The notes under the pieces: model-generated
Seen by the model: only the letters and a program-made list of their open reading frames with translations
What the model was told of the DNA's origin: nothing
Database searches by the model: none
Position numbers and translations under genes: made by a program
Assembly (NCBI GenBank): GCA_005281725.1
Contig: SSBO01000012.1
Coordinates: 3,668,102 to 3,732,101, forward strand
DNA: 64,000 nucleotides
Reading direction: 5' to 3'
From: Wuchereria bancrofti
Taxonomy: Eukaryota; Nematoda; Chromadorea; Rhabditida; Onchocercidae
Part shown: positions 20,974-37,175 of the stretch, one piece after another
Numbering within the stretch: position 1 is the first letter of the stretch
Layout of the letters: the number at the start of each line of letters is the position of its first letter

Positions 20974-22510
20974 TCATTCACACTGCTCTGCTTTAAGTAA
21001 GCGATGACCAAATATAGCACTACCAACACGTACCGACGTACTACCCAACATTATTGCCGCTTCGAAATCATCTGACATTCCCATTGAAAGTTCAAAATCT
21101 CTCTCATTTTCTTGTGTCAGTTCGCAAAACCTAGAATAATACATGTAACAATCTGCAAATGATAAAACTGGAAGATTTGAAATCATAGCCGAACTGGTAC
21201 AACTTACCTTTTTCGTACTTCAAAAAGTTGTATGAAATCTCTGTTGGGAGTTTCCGACATACTATGAGCAAAAGAACCAATTGTCATAAAACCACCGAAC
21301 TTCAGTGAAGGACAGTGCATCCGAATAAACTCAGCTAATTCTACCGCCTAAAAATCAAGCTCTTTCATGAGGAAACCAGTTATGAAAAACCCGGACTAAT
21401 CTGCTTTCAAATGCACCTACGAGGTTTTTGAATTCATCAACTATTTTGCATTTCACATAACATAGAAATAATCTTACATTATTACGTCCCAAATTCCAAA
21501 ATGGAAAATCTTAACCATTACAAAACAATAAAGTGAGGCAGTACAATAACGTACCATTTCAGACGTTGTTCCTCCCTTTTGCTTTTCTTTGCTCGTATTA
21601 ACTTGTACCAGAACTTTCAATTTTCGATTATGCTTTGCAATCTCTTTTTCCAGCATAGAGGCATGTTTCTTGTTGCAGATCGTCTCCACACAACTCAAAG
21701 TATCAATTTCGGCCAGCTTAGCAATCTACCAAGTTAAACTGTATCAGGGAAAATGATCAACATCAAACGCCTTAAAAACTATTTATGAAAGTAATTTAAA
21801 TTTAATCTGCACCATATGCTTTTCAGTTTCGGCGCACCCTCATCATACCAATGATCCTGAGCTAACTATTGGACCCCTCTTTTTCCATAGCATTCTTAAC
21901 TGAATTTCAAAACAGCACCTTATTTGACTGAACTGTACCAATAAAATGCCACCGTATGTTCGGACATTTTGATTTTAACGCTTCCGCTTTATCTACAAGT
22001 TCCTGAATATAATTCTCGCCAAATTTCATTTGTCCTGCATCGTAGCAACACCTTGAAACGTTATCTATAGTTAAGAACTTAAATTTTCGACAACTCGAAA
22101 GCAAACATCCCAACTCTAATCCCTGTTTCATTCTACCTAAAAAAAAGCGATGCGGATTTCTTCAAAAAGTAACCTTGAAGTTATAAGATTCACTAAGAGT
22201 ACGTCAAGACGAGTCTGCATCACGATTCTTTTCAGGGTAGCGAAAGAAAATGAAGGAAACAAACTTCGACCCAGTTTGTATTCAGCAAAGAAAATAGGAC
22301 CTACTGAATGAGCGAGGAGGATTTCGTCTTCGAAACAGCTACCAGCGACGGTTTTCGTCCACGCCAGTAAGGACTTTGCTCTGCTTTTTTTGAGACATTT
22401 TCGATACGTCGTAGAATGAGTCGAAGATTGTCAACTAGTGCGGCATTGTTCAGTTCCCCAGCAGTCCCATTCAAATCACAGCATAAATCCCCCAAATGCC
22501 TGATTGCCAT
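20974..22510 (-). CDS. pyridoxal-phosphate homeostasis protein (PROSC/YggS family)
   Basis: Five exons in transcription order: 22510-22305, 22051-21919, 21725-21555, 21347-21208 and 21130-20974, joining to 268 residues, near human PLPBP (275). The protein binds pyridoxal 5'-phosphate in a TIM-barrel fold like the N domain of alanine racemase, and buffers free PLP in the cell. Visible family blocks: LVAVSKTK with the PLP lysine (about Lys61), [56 protein letters not shown] and [12 protein letters not shown] (phosphate-binding end of the barrel). The ATG at 22510 is the first in the open frame. It is divergent from the DDX46 gene. Confidence 0.95.
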
Positions 22511-23192
22511 TGTAAAGAAACGGAAGAGATTCGTGTCAACTTTCAAGCCCTCAAGTCTAATTTAAATTATATTCCCCAATCATCACGGAACTGCCTCAAA
22601 CAATTGTTCCATCTGGCCCGAGCCGTCCTTTAATTACTTATATATGTTTGTTTAGATGGTCTTCTGGGTATTTTCCCGTTGGTGCAAGGTTTTTTATTGT
22701 TGAATAGGGTTTGAACTAGCGGAGAAAGGGAGTTCATGGGACGCAAGGACAGAGTCATAGTTCGCTGGTAAATATGTGGTGACGTCTGAGAACAAAACTT
22801 GAACTTTGGAACACAGAGACTAATTCGAGGGTATTGGATGTCACTTACATTCTTTATAAGCTCTGATTTTTGTCCAGTTTACTGTGAAATCAAGAATAAT
22901 GTCATCATTGTCCCTGATTTCTTTTTATAATTTCTGTTGGCAGTGTAACTTTTCGGAATTAGTAAGCTAAGTAAGTAACGAGTCAAGTAGAATGACTTTG
23001 GTAAAGGCTTTATAGTTTTTTTATACCTTTTTCATAAAAAAAAAAAGTCATTATATACTGCAAATTCGTCTCAGTTGGCTGGGAGCGTTTCCTAAATGAT
23101 TCTTAATGACTTTCTTAAATTATTTCATTGCACTGTTGTACTAAAGACTTTCTTTTGATGGTGTGCATTTCGAAAGCATTACTTTGCAGTAA
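22511..23192. promoter_or_regulatory. divergent intergenic region, PROSC / DDX46
   Basis: 682 bases with no recognisable exon between divergently transcribed genes; both promoters should lie here. CTTTGCAG ends three bases before the DDX46 start codon, a good spliced-leader acceptor. Confidence 0.45.
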
Positions 23193-28266
<5,074 letters not shown>

Positions 28267-29097
28267 AATGTTAAGTGAATCTTCGTAAGATTTGTGATTG
28301 TTTCATATTATTGAGTCAAAATTTTTTGAAAACTTATGTACGCGGTGAAAACACTTAATTTGAAGATTACACGATAAAGTTGCACAATTAAAAAGTGCAG
28401 ACTAGAAAAAAAAAGAAAGCCCGTTCTTTACAACAGTGCGCTTTTTGAGTCATTACCTTTGTTTCCTTTTGTTGTGTAAATATTTGAAATCATTGCTATT
28501 CATTTTAATGATGTTATTTTTATTTTGTTCATGCTTGCTGTTGTTCTTGTTATACTTATTAAACTTTATGATTATGAAGATGAACTGTTTAATCTTTGGT
28601 GGTCATACTTGCAAACAGTATTGCGCTCAGATGTGAAATTGTTGTTGTGAAGAGTGAAATGGGAAGAGTTCCCCAAACGAATGATCTGATGGGCCTTAGT
28701 TACGATTCCCGTTTTTTCTGTTATATCGCCGAAATTCACTGAGGTTTTAATTCTCAATTTTGTGTGTTTGTTCTTTATCTGAAAGGCTTTGGGAACCAAC
28801 GACATCTGGAGTTTTCTTTTTATTTTTGTGGAATTCGGAAGTAGATATGTTTGGAGCGAAACGATCGATCATTTATTTAGCTTGAAATATACTGCCTTCG
28901 TTCCTATCTTTTAGTATCGCGTTATTCATAGTATCACTAAGCCTATTTGCCTGTAGTGTAGCTATTTGTCTCAGAAGCGGAATACTCACGGGCGGACTGG
29001 CAGAGGTAAACAGCTGACGGCCAGTTGATAACATCTAATCGACCTTTCTTCCTGCTCTAACTGCTGCTACTACAGCTAAAGTCGTGTTAGTGTGGAA
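28267..29097. other. spacer between DDX46 and parvin genes
   Basis: No coding exon found. It holds the DDX46 3' UTR and the parvin promoter. CTACTACAG ends at 29075, 22 bases before the parvin ATG, and could be a spliced-leader acceptor. Confidence 0.4.
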
Positions 29098-32000
29098 ATG
29101 TTAGCTTCAGATATGACGTCTCGATTGTCCACTGAACCAACTTTTCCATCGAAGGGCACAGTCAGGAAGGAGAAGAAGGTTAGAAAAATTTTTCTCGTTT
29201 TCAATGATATGATTTGCTCTCTGACGCTTCTAAAGAGAAAGTTTGGTGAAATATTTTCCCAAATAAAGTAATTGTGTTATTGTTTACAGGAAGAAAGGAA
29301 GTATAGCGTAATTCCCTTTCATTGATGGATAAAGTGGATTTTGCATGGGTAGGGTGTTAGAGTATTTCCAACAACACTGGAAATGCTGTCAAACTTCTTC
29401 CGCATTTTCTTTAACAATTATACTACCTTCTTAATATGTACCTGCAGCAAGTGAATGGAGTTGTGAAAATTTGTTTTTAGGATGAATCATTTTTTGAAAA
29501 GCTAGGGACTCTTGGAAAAAAGAAGAAATCGCAACAACTGGAACAAGAAGCTGAAAATGAAGCTATTGAAGTCAGTTTTTTACACATGGTTGAATTAATT
29601 TAATTCTCACTTTTTATGGTTTAAAATCTCATAATGTTCACATGCATGAAGTAGAATGTAGCAGATGAAGTCGAATGGGTTTGATTAACTTCATTGAATT
29701 TGGAGTATTTCTGAAAATTAAACGTCACGTTGTCTGATAGCATGGAATATAATATTTGATTTGTAAATTAATATAACAAATGCTTGATTACGGCCTTAAT
29801 TAGCTGCTGTATTTATTAAACAAAGAATCATTGTACTGTGCAAAGCAAAGTGAGAAAGTATATGGAAAAGGTTTGGGATGAAGAAAGATAGGTGAATGGA
29901 GCAGAAAAATTAATGGGTCTCAACACATAGTTGCATTGCGTGATCTGAATGCATTAAAGGTAGGCTTGAAGAATTGATGAAATTGAAGTGCTGCGAAGTT
30001 GTCGCGTTGGTTTATCCGTATTTTCTATTTATTCTATGTGGTCTTTTCCAATTTTTTAATAGTAACTTAGCAGGATATTGGAAATTTTTAGCTTTAGGTT
30101 GAAACAGAAGGAGCAAAAGCAATTGATTCTGCAGTTATTCCGGTTTCAGCGACTCTGCAGAACATTATGCTTGAAGAAGGTAGGTTTACAAGATAACTTT
30201 TCTAAGTCCATAGGTGTTTTCGGTTGCTTTGCTTTCCTTTCTTTTCAACCAGTTTATGAAGTTTGTTTATGAAAAGTGAGTTTGAAATGCCTTAGTTCAT
30301 ATGGGTTTTTTTTTTCACAATCACAGGTGAGGCATTCAAAGAGGAGTTAGAAATATAAGAGCGGGATTTGTTCAAGAAGTCAGTTGGAGTAATTTATAGT
30401 TCTTATAGTCTCATGACATTTCTGCATAGTTTGCACAGTTTCGTAGAAATTATTCGTACATAAAATTAGTGTAAAACTTAGATATTATGCACAGTTGTTC
30501 TGGTTAAAAGGTCAGCTGTTCTTGATATAGACCAGGAATCGTTATGAAACACATACAAGACTTTTATGGCGGTCAGACCATACAAAAACTTGCTGCAGAA
30601 CTAGCCAATATTAAACTCTGTATCACCAGATGACTTCTTGGCAAAAATATTTATGCATAATATTTAAATTCTACATTAAAATAAAATGAAATTTTCTTCC
30701 TAGGCGAAGAAAAAAGACTGCTGACCATGGAATCTCGTGATGACCCACGTATACAAGAAGTGATACAGCTTTTGATTCGCTGGCTGAACTATGAATTAGC
30801 ATCGCAAAGAATCGTTGTGAAACACATACAAGAAGACTTGTATGACGGTCAAATCATACAAAAACTTACTGAAAAACTAGCGAATATTAAGGTCTGTATC
30901 TCTCGTTTGAAGCGTATACTATGTATGCATTCCTTATTTCCCAAATATACCTGGTATGCAAGCAATGGTTTTTTAAAATGTTTGGGTCTTGAATTAATCG
31001 CTCGTTTATTTCACATGATGAATAACTAAGTTGCTTTAAGCAATGTGATTCGTTCAGATTGAAGTACCTGAAGTATCGCAAAGTGAGGAAGGACAACGGC
31101 AAAAATTGCACAAAGTGATTGAGACTGTTAATCGCATCATTGTTCAAGGACAGTATGAAAAAGGAAAGTGGAATGCTGATCTAATTCACAATAAAGTATT
31201 GGTTCTTTTCAATACATTCTTTCTTCATTTTTATGCAAGCACTATGTAAAATCATCAATTCGAATGAAACTCATGATTGGACACCTCCCAAAGTCAGATG
31301 ACATGAATTGTGGTAAGTCGTCAGTGCATGAAGTACAAATGATATCTGCACAGCTAGTTGCAAGATTTCTATTTAATTACAGAATACTTGGTTATCTGTA
31401 TTTGTCGCTTAAGTTGAGCTTAAGTTCTGCGGAATTCTCTAGAGGAAAGGTGGAAAAATGAAATCTCCTTATCCTTTTGTGGGTGTCCTTCATGGTTTTC
31501 TTATAGCTGTTTTTATACGGTTGGGGTTTGGATTTTTGGTTCACTTTATTTTTGTATTGAGTATAGCCGGCTTGATTGTTTTTAATGATAGTGTTTTTTG
31601 GTTTTTTGGGATTTCTTAAGAGTTTCGAGGCACTATGTACGTATTTGGATGTTCGTTGCAGGATACAGTAGCAATTATACAGCTATTGGTTGCGATTGCC
31701 ATATACTTCCGTGCTCCTGTTAGATTTCCGGAATATGTGAATGCACAGATCCTCGTCCTACAGAAAAAAGACAATCAGCTGAAGAGCCGTTATATCACAG
31801 AACAGCTTACAACAACCCAGCCAGAGTTGGGCGTCAAGGTTACTCATGCATTTTACTGTGCTGTTGGACTGAAAATGATAACCACTAGTTAACAAGTTAA
31901 AGTTTTAAACTTACCTCCAGATTCATTTTTGCTTCATTTCAGTTGATAGCTTGTATTTTTAGGGTGAGAGAGATGCTTTTGATACCCTATTCGACTATGG

Positions 32001-32524
32001 ACCTGACAAATTGGCTCATGTAAAGAGTTCATTGTTGGCTTTCTGTAATAAACATCTTAACAAAATTAATTTGGAAGTCACAGATCTGGAGAATCAGTTC
32101 AAGGATGGTGTTTATTTGATACTTTTGATGGGTTTACTGGAAGGATACTTTGTTCCACTTTACAGTTTCGATCTACAGGTATTTGTGCTGTTGATAATGG
32201 CAGGGTGTATTGTTTACTTTTAAAGATAAAAATGGTTTGACTGTTTCAGTCAACAGCAGCACGAACTATTCCAGTCAGCATGTGAGGACCACATCTTCAA
32301 TTGAGTATTAAGCCTTCTTTCTATGATCGATTTCATATGAGCTGAACATTTTTAAGGCATTAACATACGAGCAGAAAATACATAACGTTACGTTCGCATA
32401 TCAGCTGATGTATGAAGCCGATTTGCAAAGACCACGAGCAAGAGTGCAGGACATTGTAAACGGTGATTTGAAAAGTACGCTGCGTATTCTTCATTCATTA
32501 TTTACACGGTACAAGCATGTATAA
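29098..32524 (+). CDS. pat-6: parvin / actopaxin, two calponin-homology domains
   Basis: Eight exons: 29098-29178, 29481-29570, 30098-30179, 30704-30891, 31058-31195, 31662-31838, 31963-32178 and 32357-32524, joining to 379 residues, close to PAT-6. Parvin binds integrin-linked kinase and, with PINCH, links integrins to actin; in nematodes it is needed for body-wall muscle dense bodies and M-lines. The N-terminal part has DESFFEKLGTLGKKKK, shared by parvins. CH1 (about 95-205) includes DDPRIQEVI, VKHIQEDLYDGQIIQKL and ALI-type YFRAPVRFPE. CH2 (about 255-375) includes ERDAFDTLFD, FCNKHLNKINLEVTDLE, DGVYLILLMGLLEGYFVPL and DIVNGDLKSTLRIL, the paxillin/ILK-binding type-5 CH. Intron 3 contains a decayed copy of exon 4. 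The alternative start at the second Met (MTSRL) cannot be excluded. Confidence 0.95.
30536..30627 (+). pseudogene. decayed duplicate of parvin exon 4
   Basis: This stretch in parvin intron 3 matches the 3' half of exon 4 (30809-30905) at most positions. Both read as GTTNTGAAACACATACAAG, then a TAYGGCGGTC/TATGACGGTC stretch, ATACAAAAACTT and CCAATATTAA/CGAATATTAA. It lacks three bases in frame (one GAA codon), has lost the splice donor (AAGGTCTGT has become AAACTCTGT), has a stop upstream in frame, and ends in a TGA. The 5' half of the exon is not recognisable here. It is a partial tandem duplication that no longer splices. Confidence 0.85.
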
Positions 32525-32635
32525 TCATACTGACTTTACAAATTTGCACGAATGGTAATAGTTTCATCGAAAATTGATGTCTTATAAGTTACTGCCTAAT
32601 GTTTATAAAGTCCTACTTAGCTACAGATGGTTGTT
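32525..32635. other. 111-base convergent gap, parvin / GatA
   Basis: Very short convergent gap with no AATAAA visible on either strand, so the 3' UTRs probably overlap or run into the neighbouring gene. Confidence 0.5.
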
Positions 32636-35352
32636 TTACAGTTGAGCAACAGAATATTCATAAAGCTTTTCTGCCACATCCAATGCTGTACCATCTTTCA
32701 AATGATCAGCGATAATCTGCACGCCAATTGGAAATCCATCCGCCGTTCTCATAAATGGCACTGAAATTGCTGGAACACCTGCCAAATTACAGGGTTGTGT
32801 GTAAAAATCGTCTTGACATTCTCGTTTGTACCCATCGGTGTCACTAATTTCGGAAAACAGTGGTGGTATACCACTTGTCACAGGAGTTAACAGGATATCA
32901 CATCCTTCTTTCCGAAAGACGCGATCAAAATCCATTTTAATTAGGCGTCGCACACGAAGAGCTTGCCCAAAATATTCATCGTAATGGCTATAATTAGTCT
33001 GTCAAAGCGGAACATTTAACTCCGAAAAGCTTTAAATTACTTTGAATTTAAATTATTCAATTCCGTTTGGAAATCTCGTACAAAATCCGAAATCCGGTTG
33101 GAAATCTCATACAGTGTCAAAGCATGAAAGGTCATATATCCTACGGTAAGTCTATGAATTACTAACATGTCGTGTGCATCAGAAGGCTTAATGAACTGGA
33201 CGACTTGACGACTCCTGTATAATTCTCGTGTTTATAATAATCTATCGAGGCGGAAAATCCAATTCCCAGTCCAACATTGATGGAATTAAATTTAAAAGGT
33301 AAAATTAGTGAATCTATACCATTTCATCAAGAAATAGTTCCCTGCGGATATTCTCCTACGAACAATTTCATTGAGAGATTCATTTCTTGTTGCGGAATAT
33401 AGCATAAAAGTTGACCTGTCGTAATTTGACCTGTGGCCATATTTGACTCCATCGTATCTGACAATGTGGGAATTGTCTACAACTATGTTTTAGGTTTTAA
33501 GTTTTATGGAATCTAAATTCCAGTTCACCAAGTTTTACAAAATACAAATTTCACCTTGCCATATTTGATGTAATGTCCGCTTCGGCAAGTATATGATAAC
33601 AAATTATGGAATAGGTAGTGGACGGCATGCTCACTTCTTTTATCTTGCAGCCTAACGCAGCTAGAGCTTTTGCAGCTTCATTCCATCCTTTCCAGCATTC
33701 ACTTGATAATGCTTCATTGTAATATTCCTACTGAGGAAGTAAAATTAAGCAAACATACAGAACACTTGTGAAAGGATAAGCTGCACACATTTTCATGAGG
33801 ACTTTGTGTGAATCTTTAGAGGAGTCCTATAAAGTTATTAATGATTGATTCTACGATCTACCTTGGGGATGCCGACAGTCATCCCATTAATTGGTCTTTC
33901 CTTCATAAAACAAGATGGCGGCGCATCAATGCAGGTCGAATCGAACGCATCTTGACCATTCATAGCCTCTGCAAGACGACAAAAAAAAAAATTATATCCA
34001 CTCAGTGAAATGTTTATGAAGCTCTTAATACTTCCTGGCTACAACGACATGAACCAGCACCAGACCAGGAAGATGACATTAATAAACCTGTTGCAGACGA
34101 CTCACGTGCAACTGTTTATGAGATGCGGCTACCTCAGACTATGGTTGTACTAACCGAACTTCGACAATTTATTAAGCTGTGAAAGTAACAAGTGGTTGGA
34201 GTTTATAAATCCTTACGTAGTAAGAAGTTGCAATCCGCAGCAGTCCTAGCAATTACTGATGGACAATCAAGTGAATTAACTAAAGGGATGAGCCCATATC
34301 TTGATAAGATTCCATAGGAAGGTTTGAAGCCAAAAAGTCCTGTGAATGCTGCTGGGTTCCGTGATGAGCCACCAGTGTCCGACCCCAAACTTCTGTAATA
34401 CTCAAAATATCTTACACAAAGCGGTAAGTACAATACGTGAAAACTAGAACTGAAATCTGATGCTTCAAATACCAACACTGATGAAATACCCAATTGCACT
34501 GCTACACCACAACCGCCAGAAGATCCACCAGGACTTCGCCAATCAGTTCCGAGATTTGCTTGATCACTTAAACCATTTTTCACAGGTCCAAAATAACCTT
34601 TTGAACTTGATGTTCCCATGCAAAACTCATCCATATTAGCTTTCCCAATCAAGCAACCACCTGAATAATAATTTTTCAATAGTTGTTTCATTTAACATAC
34701 AGAATACTAGCAGAACGTATAAATTTACCTTCTTTAAATAATCTGCTGACGATGGTGGCAGTGTACGGCGCAATGAAATTTGATAGATTTCGTGATGCAC
34801 ACGTTGTTCGGACTTTCCTTGTCCTAAAATTTAGGTGCGAATAGGAATTTCAATATTTCAAAAAGTGTGAAAAAATAACCCTGTAATATAATAGAGAGTA
34901 GAACTAATCCGGCAGTGCACATAGTCTCCGAACATTCTTGCCAAAGGAATACCGCTCAATACTCAGTTCGGATACTGAGCTTATAAAAATGATTTTTAAA
35001 TAAAAGCTCCTTAGTTGAGACATTTAATCCAGTCTACTACAAAAATTGTCTTTTATGGATGTAAAAATACATTGAACTGTTACGAAATAATTGACACCTT
35101 AGGCAATGTCACTGAGCACTAACAGGAATCAGCACTGCAGTACATATTTCACGATAAAGCTGAAAAATATGAATAATGTCAAGAAAAGATAACATACATA
35201 TAGCAATCTTTGATAACCACAGGAAAAGGAGTTTTTCCTTTTTTTAATGCTTCTTTCGCCTGGAAACAAGCCAGATCGAAAGTTTCTGTGATCAAAGAGT
35301 TGAACTTCCGATATTTGATAGCTTTAAAAATAGCCTCCTCGATACATTCCAT
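32636..35352 (-). CDS. GatA-type glutamyl-tRNA(Gln) amidotransferase subunit A (QRSL1)
   Basis: Eight exons in transcription order: 35352-35198, 34823-34729, 34660-34477, 34392-34217, 33968-33862, 33727-33555, 33457-33320 and 32987-32636, joining to 459 residues (human QRSL1 528). In mitochondria the GatCAB complex converts misacylated Glu-tRNA(Gln) to Gln-tRNA(Gln); subunit A releases ammonia from glutamine. The amidase-signature triad is complete: Lys in VVIKD, the cis-Ser in PGGSSGG, and the nucleophilic Ser in GSDTGGSSRNPAA. Other blocks: TTCASRNL, GKANMDEFCMG, GFKPSYGILSRYGLIPLVNSLD, RISAGNYFLM, CDILLTPVTSG, and QPCNLAGVPAISVPF near the C-terminus. The start has no obvious mitochondrial presequence; a further 5' exon is possible, since the frame is open upstream to about 35433. 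The donor of exon 3 (AGT then GTTGGT) was chosen because it alone gives the conserved spacing. Confidence 0.94.
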
Positions 35353-37175
35353 TCGTAAGATCTTACAAAAAAAAATCCAAGCCTTAAAGTATTCACGATA
35401 TTTAATACTTGAAGTCAAACTTCTATCATGCAAACTTGTATCCCAATTGAAGATTTTATTGCTTATGAATCATCTCTCTCCGCATAGTTCAAAATTCCAG
35501 TTCAACGGGTAAAAACTAAGGAAAACAAGCCAGCCGTCTAAACCCCACCACAAGGAGTCTTATAAGAATTCTCAAAAATCCACTCGTGTTGTTGTGGTTT
35601 GAATAATTGCACAGTGAACTTAAAGCTTATGGGGCTTAGAATTCGTCCTGCTATGCGTAGCAGTAGGCGTAAATAAAGTTTCCAAGTTCAGCTTTCCGGA
35701 TTTGATGTTGAGAGAATTCCCAGAAGATAGATTAGTGTTGAGCTGAATAAATTCCAGTGTTTAATAATGTAAATTGAAGGAGCGTAGAACATTTACGCGA
35801 CGTCATTTCTTTCCATTTTAGACCTTCCTTATGGTGGATTCCAATAAAGTTCATTAAAATGAAATTATTCAGACGAATGAATAAAGAAGTGGGATTATCG
35901 TATGTAACTGATCAATAGAGATCCATTGCTTCATGTTTTAACCCGTTTTTTTTTCTGTTATGAATTCCTATAATATTTTTATTAAAATGTTGTTCATTCT
36001 ACATTGTTATATCTTGACTACAAGTCTACATTGATAGTCAAGTTCGAATAACTTCTCTCTAAAGATTATGTTTTCATTGATTTCCTAATCAAGTCATGGA
36101 GTAAATGGCGGGTGGACTACGCTCTCATCCTTTCTCGCCGTAACATACAAAATTGCCTGTTATAATTTCGTGACTGCATTTTGTGTCTACTTAGTTCCCT
36201 GCTTTATAGGTGAGTTTCGTTCCAAACATACAGTAACATTTATAAGCCTATAAGGAATCGTTCTTTGCAAAAGGATGTACTTGCGACAGACCATACGTTT
36301 AGGCTGCAGTGGATGTTTTTCTTCCATAGATAAAAACACTATGTCATATTCTTACTTTCTGAGTCCATTTTCTAGTATACCCTGGCCTGAACTTTAGAAA
36401 TTAGGATAGCTTTCAACTCGAAGCACACGTTCTGGATTTTTGATATTCTTATATATTGAAAGGTCTGATATGAAGTTTTAAGATGCATCTAAGCAACAGG
36501 AACAATTATTTCTAGTCGTAGTTGTATAGTTATTAGTGTATTCATTTGAAAATAGAGATTTGCAAACTTCGATTTGGATCATCTTGAACGGCGTAGCAGC
36601 AAAACTTGAACCTTGCTGAAGGGATCAAAATTTATAGTTTCCATCGTATATATTTGTAATTTTTTTCACTTATATCTTTTTATAAATATGTTCATCAACT
36701 AGAAAAGATGCGATGTCATTTGAATAAATCTCATCGCTAGGAAGAATATTAAAATTTCAAGGAGTGGAATCTGGATAATTTAACAAAATGTTTTCAATGA
36801 TTTTGTTTTTATGGTTTTCACAACACTTCACAATTATATGTATATATTTTGATGGTCAAAAAACTGAATCTTGTTCTTTGCAGGCTCGGCGAAGTTTTAA
36901 ATTCACTTTTATTACGAATACTATTGATCGGTAGAAACCGAATATTACTGGTTGTTAATTGGTGCTCGTGAGTTTAATTTACAAACGTTATGAATTTTAC
37001 GTAGACTTAGTCATTTATTTAGTCCAATTTGAGGCAAGATTTTTGTCGTAATAATGGTTATTTTCTCAAACATTCTCAAATATAAATCTCAAATATAAAC
37101 ATTGCTTATAAAATTTGAAACAGATATTTCATATTGCTTAATGAATGAATGATATTTTTTAGATCTCATCAAGTA
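35353..37175. promoter_or_regulatory. divergent intergenic region, GatA / TM9SF3
   Basis: About 1.8 kb without a recognisable exon; promoters of both genes are expected. It holds the first copy of a diverged 60-base repeat (36860-36920). A TTTTTTAG ends 13 bases before the TM9SF3 ATG. Confidence 0.4.
36860..36920. repeat. diverged repeat, first copy
   Basis: Pairs with 37431-37491. Shared blocks include GAATCTT, CTTTRCAG and AGTTTTAAATTCAC, about 570 bases apart. Identity looks near 70 percent. Neither copy codes recognisably. Confidence 0.5.

Noticed and set aside
29290..29330. Possible extra parvin exon after TTTACAG
   Set aside because: The direct join of exon 1 to DESFFEKLG matches the family, and this frame soon reaches a stop.
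30330..30360. Possible alternative last exon of parvin (acceptor followed by GEAFKEELEI and stop)
   Set aside because: It is in phase with exon 3 and has a fair acceptor, but would remove both CH domains and shows no family similarity. Only transcript data could support it.
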